From Mediterraneibacter glycyrrhizinilyticus (lineage in GTDB: Bacteria > Bacillota > Clostridia > Lachnospirales > Lachnospiraceae), in contig NZ_JADMSO010000006.1 in assembly GCF_015560805.1 (NCBI RefSeq), positions 1 to 64,000 of the forward strand: a DNA stretch of 64,000 bases, read 5' to 3'. Below the pieces are notes generated by a model that saw only the letters and a list, made by a program, of their open reading frames with translations, was not told where the DNA came from and searched no databases. The position numbers and the translations under genes were made by a program. Of this stretch, positions 23,452 to 32,269 are shown piece by piece. The first letter of the stretch is position 1. Each line of letters starts with the position of its first letter.

Positions 23452-24597
23452 ATGGAAAAGGAACAGATAAATGGACAGATAAATGGGCAGGTTGCGGAAG
23501 CGATGCCGACAAGGGCGGATATGGATTATTTGATGGAACAGTCCAAAGGAAATATGAATAAGATTTTAAGCAGCATGACGGAATTACTGAGTGAAAATGA
23601 TCGGAAAGTGGAAATGCTGGAATCACAGACATGGTTTCAGAGGATGTTACGGACGATCACCGGGAAAAATAAGGCGACAAAACGGGAAATCCAAAATAAT
23701 CATGAAAAAATCAGCGTATATATTTCAAAAGCGATCACAGAATTGTATCAGCAGAATTGTCTGGATCGGGAAATTATCACAGAACTTGGTTACCGGCTGA
23801 ATGATCTGGCAGAAATGAATGTGAAGCTCAAAGAACTTTTGGGTGCACTTATTTTTAAATTAAATGAAAAAATTGAAAGTGTGAGGCAAAATCAGTTACT
23901 TACCGACGAAATTCGAGAGGGGATTTATCCGAGCGAGCAGCCGCTTGCATCGCTGTGCAGGATTTTGTTTCATATGGATCAGAGAACCATTTTTGGAGAA
24001 AGAGATATGAGGCTGCTTAAAAAATTGATGGAAAAGAAAGGATTGTTTGCAAAGACAGAGCGGACATTGCAGGAACATCTTATGGAGATCATGCAGATCC
24101 CGGATGAGGAGATCGGAGCGATCTATCTGGAATTACAGACGATGCCGGATAACAAAAATGCAGAGGTGATCCGAGCGGTGATCGAGGAGTACCATTTTTT
24201 GCCGGATGAGGAGAAAAAACGTGCAGATCAGGAGGCAATCGCCGAGAAGATCGCGGAGAAATATACGGAAAGTACACCGCTTTGTCAGAGTGCGGAAGCA
24301 GTATTTTTGGATCTTTTGAACAGCAAGAAGAACCGGATACTGGTGGAGCAGGCAAAGGCTTACAGAGACGGAAGCGGCGTTCCGACAGACTACGAAAAAG
24401 CGGTTGCTTTCTATAAAGAAGCGGCGCGTAATGGAGATAAAAAAGCGCAGAAAAATCTTGGGACACTTTACAGATACGGAATGTACGGGTTTGAAAGAGA
24501 TCTTTCGGAAGCCGCAAAATGGTTTCAGATGGCGGCAGATCAGGGCGATACGGATGCGGAAGCATTTTTAAGGGATTTAAAGAACATTGCGGGCTGA
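23452..24597 (+). CDS. Sel1-repeat protein with N-terminal coiled coil
   Basis: A 381-residue soluble protein. Residues about 30-150 are helical and coiled-coil-like (LLSENDRKVEMLESQTWFQR and on). A middle helical domain follows. The C-terminal ~85 residues hold two Sel1 repeats (YEKAVAFYKEAARNGDKKAQ and LSEAAKWFQMAADQGDTDAE), which mediate protein contacts. GGAGATGAAA precedes the start. It is probably co-transcribed with the upstream membrane-type protein. Such repeat proteins often act as sensors or adaptors; the real function is unknown. Confidence 0.7.
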   Translation: MEKEQINGQINGQVAEAMPTRADMDYLMEQSKGNMNKILSSMTELLSENDRKVEMLESQTWFQRMLRTITGKNKATKREIQNNHEKISVYISKAITELYQQNCLDREIITELGYRLNDLAEMNVKLKELLGALIFKLNEKIESVRQNQLLTDEIREGIYPSEQPLASLCRILFHMDQRTIFGERDMRLLKKLMEKKGLFAKTERTLQEHLMEIMQIPDEEIGAIYLELQTMPDNKNAEVIRAVIEEYHFLPDEEKKRADQEAIAEKIAEKYTESTPLCQSAEAVFLDLLNSKKNRILVEQAKAYRDGSGVPTDYEKAVAFYKEAARNGDKKAQKNLGTLYRYGMYGFERDLSEAAKWFQMAADQGDTDAEAFLRDLKNIAG

Positions 24598-24634
24598 ATT
24601 GTTGTATCTAAAGAAATTATCCGGGCAGTAATAC

Positions 24635-24663
24635 TTGTTGTTTTTTTCAGAAATTGTTACAAT
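24635..24663 (+). promoter_or_regulatory. Promoter of the flavoenzyme/aconitase X operon
   Basis: TTGTTG (24635-24640), 17-bp spacer, TACAAT (24658-24663). Confidence 0.55.
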
Positions 24664-24722
24664 AAAAGCAGTGAAACGGCGGCCGGAAATCACCGGTCAC
24701 CGACAAGGGAAGGAGCGATTTT

Positions 24723-26786
24723 ATGGGAAAAATGAATCCGAAGTATGAACCGTTGTTTACGCCGTGGAAGATCGGCAATGTGGAGATCAAGAACCGGATT
24801 GTTCTCTGTCCGATGGGAGGAACCTCGCTGTTTGGTTGGATGGAGCCGAACCATTTTGATAAAGAGGCGGCAAAGTTCTTTTTGGAGCGGGCGAGGAACA
24901 ATGTGGGGCTGATCATTCCGGGGATCGCGCCGATCAAAGACACGATCGGAGGAAGATGGCTTTGGCAGAACAAGAAGATGTTTCGGGAACTGAAAGAATT
25001 TATGGAAGAGATCCACAAGACCGGAGCGAAATTGTTCGTGCAGATCACTGCGGGGATGGGACGATCCTGGGCGATCACAGATTCACTTGTGGAAATACAT
25101 AACAGTCCGGTTCTTCGGACATTGGCGAAACCGATCATCGACGTGCAGTATCAGTCGGCAAGCCCGAGCGTTCTGCCGTCCCGCTGGTCGGACAAAGTGA
25201 CTTGTCGGGAGATGACGGCGGCGGAGATCCATGAGATCATCGATGCATTTGCCAAGACGGCGGCGCTTTGCAAGGAAGCAGGTGTGGATGGCGTCGAGGT
25301 GCATGCCGTGCACGAGGGGTATCTGCTAGATCAGTTCACACTCAAATATACGAATCACCGGACGGATCAGTTCGGCGGCTCTTTCGAGAACCGGTATCGG
25401 TTTGCGACGGCGATCGTAAAGAAGATCAAGGCTGCCTGTGGCAATGATTATCCGGTTTCCCTGCGCTACTCCGTTGTCTCTAAGACGAAAGATTTCTGTG
25501 TGGGCGCGATGCCGGGAGAAGAATATACCGAGATCGGACGCGACATGGAAGAAAGTGAAAAAGCGGCGAAATATCTGCAGGACGCCGGATACGATATGCT
25601 CAATGCCGACAATGGTACTTACGACGCGTGGTACTGGGCACATCCGCCGCAGTATATGCCGCAGAACTGTAATCTGGAAGACGTCGCACATATTAAGAAA
25701 TTTGTGGATATTCCGGTTGTCTGTGCCGGAAGAATGGAGTCGGATGTGGGCGCGCAGGCGATTGCAGACGACCGGATCGATGCGGTCGGCGTTGCAAGAC
25801 AGTTTTTGGCAGACGGCGAATGGATCACGAAACTGATCGAAGACCGGATGGAAGACATCCGTCCGTGTATCTGCTGCCACAACGCATGCTTCAATATGAC
25901 ACATTATAAAGGCATTGCCAACGGACAGCCGTTCTATGATGCAAGCCACATTGCGCGGTGTGCGTTGAATCCGCCGACGATGCAGACGGACAAATATAAG
26001 ATCGAGCGCGCGCGTACACCGAAGAAAGTGGCGGTGATCGGCGGCGGTATCGGTGGAATGGAAGCTGCCATCGTCTGTGCGAAACGCGGACATACGGTAG
26101 ATCTGTATGAGAAGACCGATCATTTGGGCGGCGTATTTATTGCGGCGGCAGCTCCGTCCTTTAAAGAAAAAGATAAGATGCTGATCGCCTGGTATGAGCG
26201 GGAGATCAAGAAGTATCCGATCACGCTGCATTTGAATACCGAGGTCAACGGGATCGAGACATTGCAGGCGGACGAAGTATTCGTTGCAACCGGAGCAAAG
26301 GCAAAGAAACTTCCGGTGGCAGGCGCGGAATACGCAATGGATGCCGTGGAATATCTGCTCGGTGAAAAAGAAGTCGGCGAGAATGTAACGATCGTCGGCG
26401 GCGGGCTGACCGGATGTGAGATCGCGTATGACCTGTATCAGCAGGGGAAGAAACCGACGATCGTGGAAATGAAGAACGATCTGATTGCGGTGAAAGGAGT
26501 CTGTCTGGCAAACTCCAGTTATCTGCGTGATTTCTTTACGACGAATCATGTGTCGGTTCATCTGGAAACGAAATTATCGGAAATCCATCCGGACGGCGTG
26601 ACGGTGACGGACAAAGCGGGAAAGAGCTTCAAGATCGAGGCGGACAGCGTGATCCTTTCCGTCGGATACGATCCGGCTCCGGCGGCAGCGGAGGGAAAAC
26701 ATGTGCATGTGATCGGTGATGCGAAAGTAGTCGGCAATCTGCGCACCGTGATTTGGAACGCATGGGATGTGGCAATGCGGATATAA
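24723..26786 (+). CDS. Old-Yellow-Enzyme-type iron-sulfur flavoenzyme (2,4-dienoyl-CoA reductase-like)
   Basis: A 687-residue NAD(P)H-dependent reductase. The N-terminal FMN barrel (YEPLFTPWKIGNVEIKNRIV) has the active-site stretch EVHAVHEGYLLDQF and RTDQFGGSFENR. A 4Fe-4S cluster motif CxxCxxxC lies in PCICCHNACFN with a fourth Cys about 24 residues on. The C-terminal half binds FAD (VAVIGGGIGGMEAA) and NAD(P)H (VTIVGGGLTGCEIA). Members reduce activated C=C bonds of enoates, dienoyl-CoA, bile acids and similar compounds. It heads an operon with both aconitase X subunits, so the substrate may be an unsaturated product of that dehydratase. AAGGAGC precedes the start. Confidence 0.9.
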   Translation: MGKMNPKYEPLFTPWKIGNVEIKNRIVLCPMGGTSLFGWMEPNHFDKEAAKFFLERARNNVGLIIPGIAPIKDTIGGRWLWQNKKMFRELKEFMEEIHKTGAKLFVQITAGMGRSWAITDSLVEIHNSPVLRTLAKPIIDVQYQSASPSVLPSRWSDKVTCREMTAAEIHEIIDAFAKTAALCKEAGVDGVEVHAVHEGYLLDQFTLKYTNHRTDQFGGSFENRYRFATAIVKKIKAACGNDYPVSLRYSVVSKTKDFCVGAMPGEEYTEIGRDMEESEKAAKYLQDAGYDMLNADNGTYDAWYWAHPPQYMPQNCNLEDVAHIKKFVDIPVVCAGRMESDVGAQAIADDRIDAVGVARQFLADGEWITKLIEDRMEDIRPCICCHNACFNMTHYKGIANGQPFYDASHIARCALNPPTMQTDKYKIERARTPKKVAVIGGGIGGMEAAIVCAKRGHTVDLYEKTDHLGGVFIAAAAPSFKEKDKMLIAWYEREIKKYPITLHLNTEVNGIETLQADEVFVATGAKAKKLPVAGAEYAMDAVEYLLGEKEVGENVTIVGGGLTGCEIAYDLYQQGKKPTIVEMKNDLIAVKGVCLANSSYLRDFFTTNHVSVHLETKLSEIHPDGVTVTDKAGKSFKIEADSVILSVGYDPAPAAAEGKHVHVIGDAKVVGNLRTVIWNAWDVAMRI

Positions 26787-26821
26787 GAAAGAGAGTGAGT
26801 TAAAAAAGGAAGTGATGCGAA

Positions 26822-28102
26822 ATGAAACTGACAGAAGAACAACAGGCGATCCTGGACGGAGAAAAAGGGGAGACGCTGGCGAAAGTCATGAAGACACTTG
26901 TCATGTACGGAGAAGCATTTGGCGCGGAGACGATGGTTCCGGTGACCTCTAAATACAATCACCTTGTCACATCATTCGGGCTTGGCGTGATCGCTCCGGT
27001 GTATGATCTGATGGAACAGTTGATCGAGGCGGGGGCATTGTCAAAACAGCAGTTTTCCGCAGACCCGCGGCCGCTGGATCCGAATGTACCGGCAAATTTC
27101 CTGCAGAAGCTGATCTTCAATAAATTTATGTACAACAAACAGGATTTTTACGAGGGACAGCTTCAGAAACTGGGACTGATGGAAAAGGATGCGTTTACCT
27201 GTACTTGTTATATGGATGAAGTCGGAAACAAACCGGAGAAAGGCGAAGTGCTGAGCTGGTCGGAATCTTCGGCAGTCGTATACGCCAACTCCGTTCTCGG
27301 GGCGCGCTGTAACCGGAATTCGGGAATCATGGATCTGATGGGTTCGATCGTCGGATATGTGCCTTATTTCGGACTGCTCACCGATGAGGGGAGAAAGGCT
27401 TCCTGGATCGTGAAAGTGGAGACGAAGAAAAAGCCCGAGGCGCAGCTCTTAGGTTCCGCCATCGGCATGAAAGTGATGGAAGACGTTCCTTATATCGAGG
27501 GGCTGGACCGGTGGATCGGAACGGAACTGAATGAGGAAGCGTGCACCTATCTGAAAGATTTCGGTGCGGCGACGGCATCCAATGGGGCAGTTGGTCTGTA
27601 CCATGTGGATAACTTAACTCCGGAAGCAAAAGAATGTGGAAAAGCCCTTGTCAAAGAAAATGCGAACGTGTATGTGATTGACGACGAGGAATTGAAACGG
27701 GTGAAACAGAATTATCCGATCGTCTGGAAACAGCCGAACGCGAAACCGAAACTTTGTTTTGTCGGCTGTCCGCATATGAGTCTTCAGCAGTTGAAAGACT
27801 GGACAGACAAGGTGGAAACAGGACTTCAAAAATACGGCAACAAAAAAGTCGTGATACCGACGGTATTTACGGCGGCACCGGGAGTGCTCAAAGAATTTGA
27901 GCAGACCGACTATGCGCGCAGACTGAAAGCGACAGGTGTGATCACCTCGTATATTTGTCCGCTGATGTATATGAACAATCCGTTGTGTGCAAAGATGCCG
28001 GTCGTGACCTCATCCAACAAACTGCGGACCTATACGACGGCGCGGTATTTTACGGACGACGAGATCCTGCTGCTGATCACGAGGGGAGGTCGGAGATCAT
28101 GA
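26822..28102 (+). CDS. Aconitase X large subunit (catalytic)
   Basis: A 426-residue protein of the aconitase X/DUF521 group, the larger part of a split dehydratase. Family signs are LTEEQQAILDGEKGETLAKVM at the start (shortened here), the conserved SESSAVVYANSVLGARCNRN, and the cysteines in FVGCPHMSLQQL. Characterised relatives act as cis-3-hydroxy-L-proline dehydratase in bacteria and mevalonate-5-phosphate dehydratase in archaea, using an iron-sulfur cluster. Its stop overlaps the start of the small subunit. Activity here is not determined by sequence; hydroxyproline-type dehydration is the leading option. Confidence 0.88.
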   Translation: MKLTEEQQAILDGEKGETLAKVMKTLVMYGEAFGAETMVPVTSKYNHLVTSFGLGVIAPVYDLMEQLIEAGALSKQQFSADPRPLDPNVPANFLQKLIFNKFMYNKQDFYEGQLQKLGLMEKDAFTCTCYMDEVGNKPEKGEVLSWSESSAVVYANSVLGARCNRNSGIMDLMGSIVGYVPYFGLLTDEGRKASWIVKVETKKKPEAQLLGSAIGMKVMEDVPYIEGLDRWIGTELNEEACTYLKDFGAATASNGAVGLYHVDNLTPEAKECGKALVKENANVYVIDDEELKRVKQNYPIVWKQPNAKPKLCFVGCPHMSLQQLKDWTDKVETGLQKYGNKKVVIPTVFTAAPGVLKEFEQTDYARRLKATGVITSYICPLMYMNNPLCAKMPVVTSSNKLRTYTTARYFTDDEILLLITRGGRRS

Positions 28103-28542
28103 GAGAATTTAAAGGTCGCGTTGTGACACCGGGAACGGCAAAAGCGGAAGCGGTCGTGACGCACGGGGGATTTAACACATTGGCTTCTCTGCAGAAATCA
28201 CTGCAGTTCGGAGATAAGACAGCAAAATGCAACGACCAGAATAACCCGGATCTGTATGGAAAGCCGCTGGCGGGATATGCACTTTGTCTGCCGCAGACGA
28301 TCGGTTCGACGACCGGAGGCATGGTGCTCTACTGTGCCTGCGCGATGAAACGGCAGCCTGCCTGTATGTTGTTTGCTAATCCGATCGATTCTCTGGCGGC
28401 GGCCGGAGCGATCCTGGCGGACGTATGGTTGGACGATGTGACGATGCCGGTCGTAGACAGCTTAGGAGAAGAATTTCTCGATTATGTGAAAGACGGGATG
28501 ATGATCACGATCGGGGAAGACGGAAAAGTGACGGTGGAATAA
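28099..28542 (+). CDS. Aconitase X small (swivel) subunit
   Basis: A 147-residue DUF126-type protein providing the swivelling domain that completes the aconitase X active site. It shows the family pattern GRVVTPGTAKAEAVVTHGG at the start, LPQTIGSTTGGMVLY in the middle and FANPIDSLAAAGAILADVW near the end. The start at 28099 overlaps the large-subunit stop by four bases (ATGA) behind GGGGAGGTCGGAG; longer in-frame starts would lie within the large subunit gene. Stable 1:1 expression is expected from this coupling. Confidence 0.9.
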   Translation: MREFKGRVVTPGTAKAEAVVTHGGFNTLASLQKSLQFGDKTAKCNDQNNPDLYGKPLAGYALCLPQTIGSTTGGMVLYCACAMKRQPACMLFANPIDSLAAAGAILADVWLDDVTMPVVDSLGEEFLDYVKDGMMITIGEDGKVTVE

Positions 28543-29316
28543 ATGCAGTGGAACTTATTGGTAATTGAAGACGACAAAGCGTTGAGCGACGGGATCCGTC
28601 TGGCGCTGCAGGATGCACAGCACCGGATCGTACAGGCGGAGACGCTCCATGCGGGAAAATGTTGTCTGGAAAAGATGATCGAAACATCCGGGCGGGGAGA
28701 ACAGGAGCGGATCGACCTTGTCATTTTGGATCTGAACCTGCCGGATGGAAACGGTCTGGAACTTCTGCAATGGATTCGGGAGCGCCTGGCGCTCCCGGTC
28801 ATCATTTTGACAGCAAACGATCTGGAGATCGATATTGTGACGGGACTGGAGTCCGGGGCGGATGATTATATCACGAAGCCGTTCAGTCTGATGGTACTGC
28901 GGGCGAGGGTACGCGCAAGGCTTCGGAATATGCAGGGCGCACGACCAATGGAGAATGGGCAGGAGCAGAGTATACAGATCGGACCGTTTTCTTTTGCATT
29001 TGATAAAATGGAATACCGGAAGAACGGAGAGAATCTTGTGTTGAGCCGGACAGAGCAGAAACTTCTGCGGATCCTTGTGGAAAACAGAGGGAAGACGATC
29101 CCGAAAGAACGGCTTTTAGATCAGATCTGGGCGGACGGCGGAGAATTTGTGGAAGACAACGCGCTGTTTGTCGCGATCAAGAGACTTCGGGAGAAGCTGG
29201 AAGACCGGTCGTCCTCCCCGGAATATATCAAAAATGTGTACGGCATCGGATATATGTGGCAGGAAACAGACAGAGACAGCAGTGAGGACAGGACATGGAG
29301 TGGCAGTGGATCATAA
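28543..29316 (+). CDS. OmpR/VanR-like response regulator
   Basis: A 257-residue two-component regulator. The receiver domain has the acidic pair in VIEDDKAL, phospho-acceptor Asp63 in LVILDLNLPDG, Thr in ILTAND and Lys in TKPFS. The C-terminal half is an OmpR-type winged helix (LSRTEQKLLRILVENRGKT, DNALFVAIKRLREKL). It starts directly behind the aconitase X stop codon, yet functionally belongs with the kinase and ABC transporter that follow. It probably acts at the palindrome at 30271-30292. Confidence 0.93.
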   Translation: MQWNLLVIEDDKALSDGIRLALQDAQHRIVQAETLHAGKCCLEKMIETSGRGEQERIDLVILDLNLPDGNGLELLQWIRERLALPVIILTANDLEIDIVTGLESGADDYITKPFSLMVLRARVRARLRNMQGARPMENGQEQSIQIGPFSFAFDKMEYRKNGENLVLSRTEQKLLRILVENRGKTIPKERLLDQIWADGGEFVEDNALFVAIKRLREKLEDRSSSPEYIKNVYGIGYMWQETDRDSSEDRTWSGSGS

Positions 29317-30269
29317 CGGGAGGCAGTATTTTGCTTCTGATCGGAGCGGGGATATTTTGCGGGATCCGTGAATGGCAGACGCGAAGAGAGATGCGCGCAT
29401 TGGAGGAAATGCTGGATGCGGCGATTGCAGGTGGATTTTTGGAGAAAGATTATGATGAGACATGTCGGTCGGCGATCGAGTCCCGGATGGCGCAGTATTT
29501 GAAAAAATGTGAGAGTCTGCAGAAGAAAAGGGAAGCCGACCAGAAAAAGATCAGCACTCTGATCTCGGATATTTCACATCAGACAAAAACGCCGCTTACG
29601 AACATTTCATTGTATACGGAACTTTTACTGGAAAAAGATCTGCCGAAAGAGGCGGAGGAATGCGCGCTTCAAGTACGCGGACAGGCGGAAAAATTACAAT
29701 TTTTGCTGCATACGCTGATCCGTTCGAGCCGGCTGGAAAACGGGATCATCACGTTGTATCCGAAAAAACAGGGCGTCCGCAAGATGGTGGAAGCCGCTGT
29801 CTCGCAGATACGCCCGAAAGCACAGCAGCGCGGGATCCGGATCGAAGTCGGTGCAGGGAGGAAAGACCGTCAGCCGGAAGAACGCCAGCTGGAAGAACGT
29901 CAGTTGGAAGACCGTCAGTTGGAAGATCGTCAGGCGGTTTTCGACGAGAAATGGACGCAGGAGGCGCTTTACAATCTTTTGGACAACGCAGTGAAATATA
30001 CGGATCCGGGAGACTGGATCGAGGTGTGTTGGACAGAATACGAGTTGTTTCTGCGGATCGATGTGACGGATCACGGAATCGGGATCCCCGAGCAAGAGAC
30101 CGGGCGTATTTTCGGAAGATTTGTCCGCGGAGAACAGGTGAGAAATCAGGAGGGCGTGGGGATCGGTCTGTACCTTGCGGACCAGATCGTGACCGGGGAG
30201 GGAGGATATTTGAAAGTGAAAAGCATCCCCGGTGAGCGGACGACATTTTCCATGTTCCTTTCCAAATAA
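29295..30269 (+). CDS. VanS-like sensor histidine kinase with internal peptide repeat
   Basis: A 324-residue membrane kinase with one N-terminal transmembrane helix (ITGGSILLLIGAGIFCGI) and almost no extracellular part, typical of kinases that sense through a partner ABC transporter. The dimerisation helix has His95 in SDISHQTKTPLTN. The ATPase domain has the N box (YNLLDNAVKYTD) and G boxes (DHGIGIPEQETG, GVGIGLYLADQI). Between the helix and the ATPase, about residues 192-213, lie four and a half copies of a five-residue repeat RQLEE/D. The start overlaps the regulator gene by 22 bases. Confidence 0.92.
   Translation: MEWQWIITGGSILLLIGAGIFCGIREWQTRREMRALEEMLDAAIAGGFLEKDYDETCRSAIESRMAQYLKKCESLQKKREADQKKISTLISDISHQTKTPLTNISLYTELLLEKDLPKEAEECALQVRGQAEKLQFLLHTLIRSSRLENGIITLYPKKQGVRKMVEAAVSQIRPKAQQRGIRIEVGAGRKDRQPEERQLEERQLEDRQLEDRQAVFDEKWTQEALYNLLDNAVKYTDPGDWIEVCWTEYELFLRIDVTDHGIGIPEQETGRIFGRFVRGEQVRNQEGVGIGLYLADQIVTGEGGYLKVKSIPGERTTFSMFLSK
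29868..29933 (+). repeat. 15-bp tandem repeat inside the histidine kinase gene
   Basis: About 4.4 copies of CGTCAGTTGGAAGAC-like units, in frame, coding RQ(L/P)E(E/D). The last units are nearly identical, which suggests recent slippage. Confidence 0.85.
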
Positions 30270-30270
30270 G

Positions 30271-30327
30271 AATCTGTCAAAACTGACAGATTTGAGAAAG
30301 TGTGTCGAAAGATTTTTTTGTTATAGT
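30271..30327 (+). promoter_or_regulatory. Putative regulator-controlled promoter of the ABC transporter
   Basis: A perfect palindrome AATCTGTCA-aaac-TGACAGATT (30271-30292) lies just before a TATAGT -10 box (30322-30327) that has no proper -35 box. This fits activation by the upstream response regulator. Confidence 0.5.
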
Positions 30328-30383
30328 TTATGTGGAGGAAAAACTTCTGCATAAACTATTTTTATTTGAAAGGGGAGAATAGA

Positions 30384-31091
30384 ATGATCATATTGGAGAC
30401 AAAGGATCTGAAAAAATACTACGGGAACGGCGAGACGATGGTTCGTGCGCTGGATGGCGTGAATCTTTCGGTCGAAGCCGGAAGTTTTACGGCAATCGTC
30501 GGAACGAGCGGCTCGGGAAAGTCAACGCTGCTTCACATGCTTGGCGGCTTAGACCGTCCCACGTCGGGGGAAGTAATCGTGGACGGGGAGAAGATCTTCG
30601 GACTGAAAGAAGAGGCGCTGACGATCTTCCGGAGAAGAAAGATCGGGTTTGTATTCCAGAATTATAATCTTGTTCCGGTTCTCAATGTGTATGAAAATAT
30701 CGTGCTTCCGATCGAACTGGACGGAAAACATCCGGATCAGAAGTATGTCAAACGGATCGTGCAGACGTTGGGGCTGGAAAATAAGATCAACAGCCTGCCG
30801 AGTCATTTGTCCGGAGGACAGCAGCAGAGAGTTGCGATCGCGAGGGCATTGGCTGCAAAACCGGCGATCCTGCTCTGTGACGAACCGACCGGAAATCTGG
30901 ACTCGAAGACGAGCCTCGATGTGATGGGACTGTTGAAAGTGACGAGCCGTCAGTTCGAGCAGACGATCGTCATGATCACACACAATGAAGAGATCGCGCA
31001 GATGGCCGATGAGATCATCCGGATCGAGGACGGAAAAATTGCGGGAGAAAATTGCAGGGTGAAATCGCAGGGAGAGGATGTGATCGCATGA
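30384..31091 (+). CDS. ABC transporter ATP-binding protein (MacB/Bce type)
   Basis: A 235-residue ATPase with Walker A GTSGSGKST, signature LSGGQQQRVAIARAL, Walker B ILLCDEPTGNLD and H-loop MITHNEE. Relatives couple with FtsX-type permeases and often confer resistance to antimicrobial peptides. The start at 30384 follows AAAGGGGAG. Its end overlaps the permease start (ATGA). Confidence 0.93.
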   Translation: MIILETKDLKKYYGNGETMVRALDGVNLSVEAGSFTAIVGTSGSGKSTLLHMLGGLDRPTSGEVIVDGEKIFGLKEEALTIFRRRKIGFVFQNYNLVPVLNVYENIVLPIELDGKHPDQKYVKRIVQTLGLENKINSLPSHLSGGQQQRVAIARALAAKPAILLCDEPTGNLDSKTSLDVMGLLKVTSRQFEQTIVMITHNEEIAQMADEIIRIEDGKIAGENCRVKSQGEDVIA

Positions 31092-32269
31092 AAGTGAAAA
31101 ATCAAAAGACGATCCGCCGGCTTTCGTTTCGGATCTTTGGCGCAAACCGTACAAGAAATCTGGTGGCGGTCCTTGCGATCGCATTGACGGCGCTGATGTT
31201 TACGGCATTGTTTACGATCGCGGTTACGCTGAATCATTCTTCCGAACAGCAGATGATGCGTCAGGTGGGAGGATATTCTCACGGCGGCTTCAAACGGCTG
31301 ACCGAGGAACAGGTGGACGATCTGCGGGATGATCCGTTGATCCGGGAAAGCGGGGCGACCTATTTGTTTTCCGTGCCGGAGGAGGATGCATTTCTTAAAA
31401 TCTCTGCGGAAATGCGTTATGCCGAGGATAATTATGCGAAATTCTGCTGGTCGCTTCCGACTTCCGGAGCGATGCCGAAGCAGGGAAAAGAAATCGCAAT
31501 GGATACGGCGGTGCTGGAACTGCTCGGTATCCCGGCGAAACTCGGAGAAGAGGTGGAACTGACTTATCCGCTTGGCAATACTCTGGTGACGGATACCTTT
31601 ACATTGTGCGGATATTGGGAGGCGGATCCTGCGCTTCCGGCGCATATGATCTGGCTGTCGAAAGAGTATGCGTTATCACAAATGGAACAGGCTTCGCCGG
31701 AGGAGCGGGAACAAAATAATGTGGGCGACTGGTATCTGGATCTTGTATTTGAGGACAGCCGGGATATCAGCGGAACGCTGGAGAAGATCGCAGAGAACCA
31801 CGGATATACGATCGGCGAGTCGACAGAGGGAACAGAACTTGCATGTGGGATCAACTGGGCGTATACATCGACTCATTCGGAAAGTATGGATGCGCAGAGT
31901 ATTTTCCCGCTGATCGGAGCCGTGATCGTGATGCTTCTGACCGGATATCTGATCATTTATAATGTCTTTCAGATCAGTGTGGCAGGAGACGTTCGTTTTT
32001 ACGGACTGTTAAAGACGATCGGAACAACGGGACGGCAGATCCGGCGGATCGTCCGGTGGCAGGCGCTTTTATTGTCAGGGATCGGAATCCCGATCGGACT
32101 GATCTTCGGGTATCTGACCGGAAATCTGCTGATGCCGGTTATCATGGCAAATCTGGATGACGCAACGGTCTATCGAAGTGCGAATCCGGTTATTTTTATC
32201 GGGGCGGCATTGTTTGCCCTTGTGACGGTATTTATCAGCTGCTTTCTTCCGGCAAGACGTGCGGCATAA
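31088..32269 (+). CDS. FtsX-type ABC permease, probably 3'-truncated
   Basis: A 393-residue protein with an N-terminal membrane helix (LVAVLAIALTALMFTALFTI), an external domain and one FtsX block of three helices (ending FISCFLPARRAA). Permeases beside VanRS-like pairs in this bacterial group usually carry a second FtsX half (about 800 residues); here the frame stops right after ARRAA, where even one-block permeases continue with a PIEALR-like end. The next bases belong to a nuclease/transposase fragment. I infer loss of the 3' half by a rearrangement near 32265; a short functional permease cannot be excluded. Confidence 0.7.
   Translation: MKVKNQKTIRRLSFRIFGANRTRNLVAVLAIALTALMFTALFTIAVTLNHSSEQQMMRQVGGYSHGGFKRLTEEQVDDLRDDPLIRESGATYLFSVPEEDAFLKISAEMRYAEDNYAKFCWSLPTSGAMPKQGKEIAMDTAVLELLGIPAKLGEEVELTYPLGNTLVTDTFTLCGYWEADPALPAHMIWLSKEYALSQMEQASPEEREQNNVGDWYLDLVFEDSRDISGTLEKIAENHGYTIGESTEGTELACGINWAYTSTHSESMDAQSIFPLIGAVIVMLLTGYLIIYNVFQISVAGDVRFYGLLKTIGTTGRQIRRIVRWQALLLSGIGIPIGLIFGYLTGNLLMPVIMANLDDATVYRSANPVIFIGAALFALVTVFISCFLPARRAA

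Noticed and set aside
25326-26561. Long 411-codon frame on the minus strand opposite the flavoenzyme
   Set aside because: It lacks a ribosome site and any family pattern. It is a shadow of the plus-strand coding frame, which has clear FMN, Fe-S and FAD motifs.
29868-29933. Tandem repeat considered as CRISPR-like
   Set aside because: It has no spacers and is in frame within a kinase gene. No CRISPR array was found anywhere in the window.
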